Shown one piece after another: positions 6,348 through 11,445 of a DNA stretch of 11,445 bases. The DNA comes from JACQNR01 sp049515175 (GTDB lineage Bacteria > Acidobacteriota > Terriglobia > UBA7540): positions 1 to 11,445 of the forward strand of contig JBEKUI010000146.1 of NCBI GenBank assembly GCA_049515175.1, written 5' to 3'. The first letter of the stretch is position 1, and each line of letters begins with the position of its first letter. Position numbers and translations under genes: made by a program. Below the pieces are notes generated by a model, which saw only the letters and a program-made list of their open reading frames with translations, did no database searches and had not been told where the DNA came from.

Positions 6348-6644
6348 ATGAAACCGTTAATTGGAACCCGTAGCCCCGCCGAATCGCGAGAACTGGCAAC
6401 AAATCCACGACCGATCGCTACAATCAAAGCTGAGACCTCGGCTGAAATTCAACCCACATTCACACTGACTTTCAGCCTCGGCACCTCCATGAAAGAGATT
6501 AGCGACGCCACGATTCGGACAGTCCTGCAATATGCGCGCGGGAACAGGTTGCGCGCCGCCCAGCTGCTGGCTATTAATCCTCGTACCATTCGCCGCCGCC
6601 TGGGGAAGAAAGAGTCCGGAAGTACGACATCATTAGCCGCCTAA
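6348..6644 (+). CDS. Small Fis-type helix-turn-helix protein resembling an isolated NtrC C-terminal domain
   Basis: This 98-aa protein has a low-complexity N-terminus (about 1-40) and a Fis-family DNA-binding domain at about 48-86. The stretch FSLGTSMKEISDATIRTVL then GNRLRAAQLLAINPRTIRRRL follows the pattern at the end of NtrC-class activators (LGTSLxEVER...IxxTL..xxGNRTxAAxxLGIxxRTLxxKL), including the linker that normally joins the AAA+ module to the DNA-binding tail. There is no receiver or AAA+ domain in the protein. AAGGAG at 6336-6341 supports the start. A stand-alone receiver gene follows 255 bases later on the same strand. The likely role is dimeric DNA binding, as a nucleoid-type or specific regulator. 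The target is unknown. Confidence 0.8.
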   Translation: MKPLIGTRSPAESRELATNPRPIATIKAETSAEIQPTFTLTFSLGTSMKEISDATIRTVLQYARGNRLRAAQLLAINPRTIRRRLGKKESGSTTSLAA

Positions 6645-6672
6645 TACGCCTTCACACGCGCGGTTCTCATAT

Positions 6673-6692
6673 GCCGCCGAGAGCGGCTCGGC
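6673..6692 (+). terminator. Weak GC-rich hairpin after the Fis-like gene
   Basis: GCCGAG (6676-6681) pairs with CTCGGC (6687-6692) over a 5-base loop; an alternative fold pairs GCCGC (6673-6677) with GCGGC (6683-6687). No T-run follows. A separate T-run (TTTTTT, about 6776-6781) follows an 8-bp wobble-containing stem (GCTGGCCG/CGGCTGGC) by about 14 bases, too far for a canonical terminator. Termination here is possible but not established. Confidence 0.25.
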
Positions 6693-6837
6693 CCACCCCT
6701 CGCGCAAATTCTAGGGCATCGTCAGCAGAAGCCCTTTCGTCCGGCTGGCCGAAATCGGCTGGCGGCGGGGGGGCATTTTTTCCTTCTAAGTTGCCTCACA
6801 ATCAAGTTGGAGCGTGACGTGCTTGTTGGGAATCTGG

Positions 6838-6879
6838 ATGCTCTCGGGGAACGGTCATTGTGGCGACATCCGAGAGCAT
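6838..6879 (+). promoter_or_regulatory. 10-bp perfect inverted repeat in the leader of the receiver gene
   Basis: ATGCTCTCGG at 6838-6847 and CCGAGAGCAT at 6870-6879 are exact reverse complements separated by 22 bases, ending 20 bases before the ATG. As RNA this would make a long hairpin just ahead of the weak ribosome site; as DNA it could be a two-half-site operator, though a 32-bp centre spacing is close to three helical turns. It matches no riboswitch family that I recognise. Confidence 0.5.
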
Positions 6880-6899
6880 TGGCAGGCGAAGAGGTCGCT

Positions 6900-7286
6900 A
6901 TGGCAACTGAAACCGCAGGCCGCATCCTCGTTGTCGATGATGATCCGTACTTCCTCCGGGTCCTGAGCCGGATACTCACGGGAGAGAGTTTTCGAGTGAA
7001 AACGGCCGATGGGGCGGCACAAGCCGCACAGGCTTTGCGGGACGACTCCTTCGACGTCGTAGTCAGTGATCTGCGCCTCCCAGATGGCGACGGGCTAACG
7101 ATCCTGCAGGAGCTTCGCAAGACCGGCGCCGACACCCCTGTGGTCATCATGACCGCGTACGGCGAGGTGGACAGCTACCTCGCCGCCATGAACGCCGGGG
7201 CGACCGAATACCTCAGCAAGCCGGTCAAAACGGAAGAGCTGATTGAAGTCATTCGCAGGTGCGTGAGTTCCCGCGCCACACCCTGA
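6900..7286 (+). CDS. Stand-alone response-regulator receiver protein
   Basis: This 128-aa protein is a single CheY-like receiver with no output domain. The acidic pocket is VVDDDP (D13, D14), the phospho-acceptor is D57 (FDVVVSDLRLPDGDG), the switch threonine is T85 (VIMTAYGE) and the conserved lysine is K107 (YLSKPVK). All key residues are present, so it should accept phosphate from a histidine kinase; none is encoded here. The LPDGDG and SKPVK style resembles NtrC-family receivers. I prefer ATG 6900 because the receiver fold begins there; an in-frame ATG at 6807 would add 31 residues that run through the inverted repeat. It may pair with the Fis-like protein encoded upstream, or act as a phosphorelay shuttle. 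Confidence 0.9.
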   Translation: MATETAGRILVVDDDPYFLRVLSRILTGESFRVKTADGAAQAAQALRDDSFDVVVSDLRLPDGDGLTILQELRKTGADTPVVIMTAYGEVDSYLAAMNAGATEYLSKPVKTEELIEVIRRCVSSRATP

Positions 7287-7354
7287 CGTCCCCCAATAAC
7301 ACTCCATAATTGGTGAGATATTGCGCCCACTCGAGAGGCCAAGGAGTTCGTGCG

Positions 7355-7750
7355 TCAGGCCGATTTCTGCTTGGCTCGGACTCGCTCGGCAAATTTGGCT
7401 ACGGTAATGGCCGCCCTTTGGTGGCTGGCTTCTCCGACCTTCTCGGTTTCATCGAAGGCCTCGATCTCCAGTGTGTAGAAGCGACCCTCCGCTTTCACAA
7501 GCCTTGTCACGATGCGGACCTGTCCACCCACGGGAGTCGCCGCCAGGTGCTTGAGCGTCACGCCCACCCCTACGGTGTCCTGGCCGGGTTGCAGCAGTTC
7601 CTGGATGCTTTCGCGCGAGGTCATCTCCATCCACAAGAGCAGGGCAGGCGTGGAGAGGACCGGCGGGGCCTCCGCCCCCATGAAGTGCACCGCCATCTCA
7701 TTTGTTACGGTGTAGGTCTTTTCAAGAGTCTTTGGGAGAGTGTCGGGCAT
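7355..7750 (-). CDS. Hotdog-fold acyl-CoA thioesterase, FlK-like
   Basis: This 131-aa protein of typical hotdog thioesterase length would hydrolyse an acyl-CoA to free acid and CoA in the cytoplasm. The catalytic set of fluoroacetyl-CoA thioesterase FlK (Thr42, Glu50, His76) has clear counterparts with identical spacing: T34 in VLSTPALLLWME, E42 in the same helix, and H68 in VTLKHLAATPVG. The segment GQDTVGVGVTLKHLAATPVG and the closing GEASHQR are family hallmarks. The ATG is preceded by GAGG at about 11 bases. It lies 72 bases downstream of mutS2 on the same strand, so it may be co-transcribed. The true substrate is probably an ordinary short or branched acyl-CoA; fluoroacetate resistance should not be assumed. 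Confidence 0.87.
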   Translation of the reverse strand: MPDTLPKTLEKTYTVTNEMAVHFMGAEAPPVLSTPALLLWMEMTSRESIQELLQPGQDTVGVGVTLKHLAATPVGGQVRIVTRLVKAEGRFYTLEIEAFDETEKVGEASHQRAAITVAKFAERVRAKQKSA

Positions 7751-7822
7751 GGATCTTGTTCCTCACTATGGGAGTCCAGCGTCCACGGGCTGTTCGTCGT
7801 CACGGGTGTTCATGAACTGCCC

Positions 7823-10270
7823 CTACAATTTCAATTCTACGATAGTAGCCCCTCCGGCGCCTTCGTGCTGGGGAGCGGCATAATACTTCTCGACGTGGAG
7901 GTGGGCGGCGAATAGATCGTGGAGCGCCTTCCTCAGGATTCCCTTTCCAAACCCGTGAATCACGCGCACGCGGAACCGGCCGTTGAGGAACGCCCGGTCC
8001 AAGAACTTATCCACCTGTTCGCAGGCCTCCTCCGCCGTGGTTCCGATGACGTTGATTTCGATGGCGGACGCCGCGGAGGCGTCCGGCGCCGATGCGAACC
8101 GCCCTCCGGCAACGCGCACTGTGGGGGATATGCCCTTGCCGGGCCCCTCGCCGGCGGTTCCACTGTCGGCCAGCACCTTGATTTGTTCTCTGCGGACCCG
8201 CATCTTCAATCTGCCGACCTCAACCTCAAAATCGTCTTCGTCACGCTTCTCGAGAATTCGGCCGGCGGTTGGCACGTCCGCCACGCGCACGCGGTCGCCA
8301 ACCTTCGGAGGAACGTCCAGAAGGAGCTCGGGCGCTTCGGATGGGGCTACGCCCAGAGTTTCGAGGACTTGCGCGTTCCATTCCTCCCGGACCTCCTGGG
8401 CCATGGTGGCGGGCCGGCGCTCGGCCTTCTTGCCCAGGCGGCCCGTCTGCGCGCGCAGCTCGGAGAGGGCTTGCTCCCACTTTAGGTCATAGGCTTTGAC
8501 CGTTTGGTTGAGGCGGGCATCCAGCTCCTTGAGCTTGGCGCGTCGCTCCTGCTCGAAGTTTTTCTCCAGGCTGGCCTGGCGCTGGTCGAGCTCCTGGCGT
8601 TGCTTTGTGATCTCCGAGGTCTCGGCCTCAAGTCTCGCTTTCAGTTGATGCAAGCTCGCAACCAGCGAGGCCGCTTCGGCGTCGGCAGGATGGAGCAAGC
8701 TTCGCGCCTTGTGAACGATGGTCTCTTCCAGGCCCAGACGCTCGGCGATATCCAGTGCGCTCGACTTCCCGGGCAATCCCACCAGCAGCCGGTAAGTTGG
8801 CTGAAGGGTCTGCTCGTCGAATTCCATCGCAGCATTCAGTGCTTCCTGGGTTTCGGTTGCATATGCCTTCAAGCGCGTGTGGTGCGTCGTGACAAAGGTC
8901 ATGGCCCGCCGGGCGCGGAAATGCTCCAGGATAGCGATCGCCAGCGCCGCGCCTTCGTTGGGTTCGGTGCTCGCGCCGAGCTCGTCGAGCAGCACCAAGT
9001 CGTCCGGTTCGGCCACCCGGGCCATAGCCTGAATGTTGGTGACGTGCGCGGAGAAGGTGCTTAGATTCGCCTCGATGGATTGCTGGTCACCAATATCGGC
9101 CAGCACGCGGCCAAAAATGGGAAGCTGGACTTCGCTGGCCAGAACGGGCAGGCCCGCCTGCGCCATGAGCACCGCCAAGCCGACGGTCTTGAGGGCCACG
9201 GTTTTGCCGCCCGTGTTCGGCCCGCTGACCACCATCATGGTCTTGGGCGGCGCCAACTCCAGCGTCAGCGGAACGGACTTCCGAGTCTGGCCCTGCAAGG
9301 CTTTTTCGAGCAGCGGGTGACGCACGTCCTTGATCGCCAGGGCGCGCCCGTCCGAAAACTGCGGCAGGCAGCAGTCAAAGTTTCGCGCAAACTCCGCCTT
9401 GGCGAAGGTCAGGTCGATTCGGCCCAGGATTTCCGCTGCGGCGCCGAGCTCCGCGCGTTCGCCGCGAAGGCGCGCGCTGAAGACCGCGAGGATGCGCTGG
9501 ATCTCCGCGTATTCGCGGTCCTGCTGCTCGACCAGTTCATTATTGAGCGGCACCGTCTCCATCGGCTCGATAAAGACCGAGGCGCCGGAAGAACTCGCGC
9601 CGTGCACGATCCCCGCCACGCGGCGCTTGTCCTCCACGCGCACCGGAATGACGAAGCGGTCGTTGCGAATCATCACCACGGCGTCCTGCACCAGCTCTTC
9701 CTGTTCGAGGCGGCGCACGAGCCGTTCCAGCGTGGTTTGAATTTCCACGCGCAGGCGCTCGATGCTGCGCCGGATGCGGGCCAGTTCCGGGCTGGCGGAG
9801 GAATCGATGGAGCCGTCGGGAAAAATCTTGCCGTCGAGCTCGGCGAGCAGGGGCCGGAAGTCGGCGAACCCGCGCACCAGTTCGTCGAGACGCGGGTGCG
9901 GGCCGCGCAGGAAGATCGAGCGCACGTCGCGCGCGGCGCGGGCCACCTCGACCACGGCCAGGATTTCCAGCGCCCCCAGCGACACGCCCTCGACCGCGAC
10001 GCGTTCGAGCAGCTCGCGCGTATCTTTCAACCGCCCCAGGCTTGGGCGCGAACTCTCGCGCCGATAGGCAAGCGCTTCACGCACCAATTCCAGGTCGCGG
10101 CGAATCGCCGGGAGGACCGTCGTGGGCTCGAGTGCGTCAAGCAACGGCTCACTGATCGGGCCGGAGAGGAACCCTGCCAACATCTCGACGACCGCCGGAA
10201 ATTCCAGCGTGGCGAGCGAAAACGGATCGAAGGCGCCTGTCGGTTCGCGTTGACTTTCCATGCTCATCAT
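7823..10270 (-). CDS. mutS2: MutS2 family DNA-binding ATPase with Smr domain
   Basis: This 815-aa protein has standard MutS2 length and order: an N-terminal core/lever region (about 15-330), an ATPase with Walker A GPNTGGKT (350-357), signature STFSAHVTNI (404-413), Walker B LVLLDELGAS (425-434) and switch TTHH (461-464), then a long coiled coil (about 530-615), a small beta domain (about 652-700), and a C-terminal Smr domain (about 738-815). It lacks the mismatch-reading domain of MutS. Family members act on branched recombination intermediates or collided ribosomes. The Smr domain keeps the HGxGxG loop (HGFGKG, 772-777), but the usual DLRG/DLHG start reads NVIG (740-743). Three nearby ATGs (10270, 10267, 10261) lack a strong ribosome site, so the exact start is uncertain by a few residues. 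Confidence 0.95.
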   Translation of the reverse strand: MMSMESQREPTGAFDPFSLATLEFPAVVEMLAGFLSGPISEPLLDALEPTTVLPAIRRDLELVREALAYRRESSRPSLGRLKDTRELLERVAVEGVSLGALEILAVVEVARAARDVRSIFLRGPHPRLDELVRGFADFRPLLAELDGKIFPDGSIDSSASPELARIRRSIERLRVEIQTTLERLVRRLEQEELVQDAVVMIRNDRFVIPVRVEDKRRVAGIVHGASSSGASVFIEPMETVPLNNELVEQQDREYAEIQRILAVFSARLRGERAELGAAAEILGRIDLTFAKAEFARNFDCCLPQFSDGRALAIKDVRHPLLEKALQGQTRKSVPLTLELAPPKTMMVVSGPNTGGKTVALKTVGLAVLMAQAGLPVLASEVQLPIFGRVLADIGDQQSIEANLSTFSAHVTNIQAMARVAEPDDLVLLDELGASTEPNEGAALAIAILEHFRARRAMTFVTTHHTRLKAYATETQEALNAAMEFDEQTLQPTYRLLVGLPGKSSALDIAERLGLEETIVHKARSLLHPADAEAASLVASLHQLKARLEAETSEITKQRQELDQRQASLEKNFEQERRAKLKELDARLNQTVKAYDLKWEQALSELRAQTGRLGKKAERRPATMAQEVREEWNAQVLETLGVAPSEAPELLLDVPPKVGDRVRVADVPTAGRILEKRDEDDFEVEVGRLKMRVRREQIKVLADSGTAGEGPGKGISPTVRVAGGRFASAPDASAASAIEINVIGTTAEEACEQVDKFLDRAFLNGRFRVRVIHGFGKGILRKALHDLFAAHLHVEKYYAAPQHEGAGGATIVELKL

Positions 10271-10285
10271 CCGGCCGGTGGCACA

Positions 10286-10306
10286 CGAGGGGGGGCAAGC
10301 CCCTCG
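10286..10306 (-). terminator. GC-rich hairpin between the CDF transporter and mutS2
   Basis: CGAGGGG (10286-10292) pairs with CCCCTCG (10300-10306) over a 7-base loop, giving a strong stem 22 bases past the transporter's stop. It has no U-tract, so it may be a weak terminator, an mRNA-processing stem or a repeated palindrome. It lies about 16 bases upstream of the mutS2 start on the transcribed strand and could influence mutS2 translation. Confidence 0.4.
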
Positions 10307-10327
10307 CTCCTCCTCATCATAACCGGG

Positions 10328-11269
10328 TTACTCGGGAAAATGCTCGAAGTGCCGCTGGGAATGGACCGCGTGGTGGTCCTCCAGGGTCTCGAGGTGGCTG
10401 ATGACCTCGGTGCGCGTTCCCAGTTCCCTCTGGATTCTTTCCTCGATCTGAGTGGCCAGCGTGTGGGCGTCGTCCAGAGTGGTCCCTTGCGGGAAGAGCA
10501 GATGGAACTCCACCCAGAGCGTGTTGCCGGTGCTGCGGTGGCGGAGGCCGTGGAAGTCCGCGCCGGCGGGGGGCGCCATCTCCTTCAGCACCTGGCGGAT
10601 GCGAGTTTCAACTTGCGGATTACCCTCGTCCATCAACCCACCCGCCGACTGTCGCATGAGCTTTCCGCCCGTCCAGAGAATGTTCAGCGCCACCAGAATG
10701 GCCACGATGGGATCGAGCGGCATATATCCCGTGGCGAGAGCCAATCCCAGCCCCGCCACCACGCCGAAGCTGGTCCAGGAGTCGGTGAGCACGTGCTTGC
10801 CATTCGCCTCGAGGATCAGCGAGCGATGCTTCTTCCCCACCCAAACGAGGTAGCCGCCCAGTGCGGCGTTGATGAGCGCGGCGGCCAGCGTTAGCAGCGT
10901 TCCCTTGCCGAGGTTTTCGATCTGGAGTCCGTGCAGCCACTTGTGGATGGACGCATAGATGATGTAGAACGCCGCCAGGACGATCATCGCCCCTTCGAAT
11001 CCCGCAGAAAAAAACGTAATCTTATCGTGTCCGTAGTGATGGCTGCGGTCGGCGGGTTTGAAGCTCAGCCAAAGGCTGTAGGCCGCGAAGGATACCGCCA
11101 CCACGTGCACCACCGATTCCGCGGCGTCGGAGAGAATGGCGACCGAGCCCGTGATGGAATAGGCGAAAACCTTCATGCCCAGCATGCCAAAGCCCGTCAC
11201 CAGGGAGAGCCGCATGGCGAAGCGAAGCAGGGTGTTCTCTTGCTGTTCCTGCGCTGGGTTTTGGGTCAT
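10328..11269 (-). CDS. Cation diffusion facilitator (CDF) family metal efflux transporter
   Basis: This 313-aa inner-membrane protein exchanges protons for divalent metal ions out of the cytoplasm. Six spans are predicted between about 20 and 205, followed by a cytoplasmic ferredoxin-like domain (about 215-295). The first conserved motif reads SVAILSDAAESVVHV, placing E51 and H55 where many relatives have D/H and D. The second half of the site is canonical HxxxD: H159 and D163 in GKHVLTDSWTSF. A HHYGHDKI loop (77-84) and a His-rich tail after 291 may help bind metal. I start at ATG 11269, where family similarity begins; a TTG at 11395 would add 42 residues without similarity. Neither start has a clear ribosome site. 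The ion (Zn, Mn, Fe or Co) cannot be decided by eye. Confidence 0.9.
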   Translation of the reverse strand: MTQNPAQEQQENTLLRFAMRLSLVTGFGMLGMKVFAYSITGSVAILSDAAESVVHVVAVSFAAYSLWLSFKPADRSHHYGHDKITFFSAGFEGAMIVLAAFYIIYASIHKWLHGLQIENLGKGTLLTLAAALINAALGGYLVWVGKKHRSLILEANGKHVLTDSWTSFGVVAGLGLALATGYMPLDPIVAILVALNILWTGGKLMRQSAGGLMDEGNPQVETRIRQVLKEMAPPAGADFHGLRHRSTGNTLWVEFHLLFPQGTTLDDAHTLATQIEERIQRELGTRTEVISHLETLEDHHAVHSQRHFEHFPE

Positions 11270-11445
11270 GGCCGGATACAAGGTTTCCGTCGCGGGATCA
11301 GCGTCCTGCTTGTGTCCGCCAACCGTATGCGTCCGGCGAATCCAGGCGGTATGGTGTCCACATTGATACGGGGAGGTGGTCGGCCGTGCGCTCAAGGTAG
11401 CGGGGTGAGGTCTTACGGGGTGAAGAGGCCGCCGGCTCGAATCTC
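11270..11445. other. Upstream region of the CDF gene, no gene recognised
   Basis: The last 176 bases presumably contain the transporter's promoter, but no convincing -35/-10 pair is visible on the minus strand. An 8-base direct repeat, CGGGGTGA, occurs at 11401-11408 and 11416-11423 (15-base period). I see no tRNA or complete ORF. The frame of the transporter stays open back to 11395. Confidence 0.4.

Noticed and set aside
6807..6899. Longer start for the receiver gene
   Set aside because: The added 31 residues have no similarity to receivers and would be encoded by the inverted repeat; ATG 6900 fits the fold boundary.
7280..7357. CCTGACG and CGTCAGG pair flanking the gap between the receiver and thioesterase genes
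   Set aside because: A 7-base match over about 65 bases overlaps both coding ends and is weak; no terminator-like stem with a T-run is present.
10268..10319. A 17-codon minus-strand ORF overlapping the mutS2 start by 4 bases
   Set aside because: It has no ribosome site, and its middle is the GC hairpin; the ATGA overlap is probably chance.
9080..10894. A 604-codon plus-strand open frame across mutS2 and the CDF gene
   Set aside because: It spans two well-supported minus-strand genes and their gap, with no recognisable domain and a composition typical of an antisense shadow.
11396..11445. tRNA-like T-loop sequence (CTCGAATC) at the window edge
   Set aside because: The bases flanking the loop do not pair as a T-stem on either strand and no anticodon arm could be folded upstream.

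Overview
The window is GC-rich bacterial chromosome with short intergenic gaps. The gene content is an ECF-type sigma operon with a single-span membrane protein, a System II (ResB/CcsA) cytochrome c maturation pair, MutS2 whose Smr domain reads NVIG instead of DLRG, and many small response-regulator pieces. It suggests an Acidobacteriota-like soil or sediment bacterium. That assignment is inference from gene style; no rRNA or marker phylogeny is present.

Layout. (1) Positions 1-1188, plus strand: the last codons of a probable sigma-70/ECF factor, an overlapping membrane protein, and a secreted protein with secretin-like sequence, forming one operon that ends at a 20-bp perfect palindrome. (2) Positions 1278-2362: a complete IS481-family insertion sequence with about 30-bp terminal inverted repeats, an intact DDE transposase and a 5-bp target duplication (CACAC). 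(3) Positions 2363-2842: a sigma-70-like promoter immediately beyond the IS, driving a small PilZ-domain protein. Downstream lies a degenerate 8-bp-period GATT repeat. (4) Positions 3045-5998, minus strand: resB then ccsA/resC, the membrane haem export and ligation complex for periplasmic c-type cytochromes. (5) Positions 5999-7286, plus strand: a divergent regulatory region, a 15-codon leader ORF, a 98-aa protein resembling the detached Fis-type DNA-binding tail of an NtrC-class activator, and a 128-aa stand-alone receiver domain with a long inverted repeat in its leader. (6) Positions 7355-11269, minus strand: a CDF-type metal exporter, MutS2 and a FlK-like hotdog thioesterase, in that transcription order.

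How the parts may work together. The ECF operon looks like a self-contained envelope-signalling unit. ResB and CcsA form one complex. The Fis-like and receiver genes together carry the input and output ends of an NtrC-type regulator without its AAA+ core. They sit next to, and divergent from, the cytochrome c genes, so control of respiration is possible but unproven. The most unusual part is 6060-7286: leader ORF, orphan Fis domain, 10-bp inverted repeat and orphan receiver. Nothing here amounts to a defence system, a phage or a CRISPR locus.
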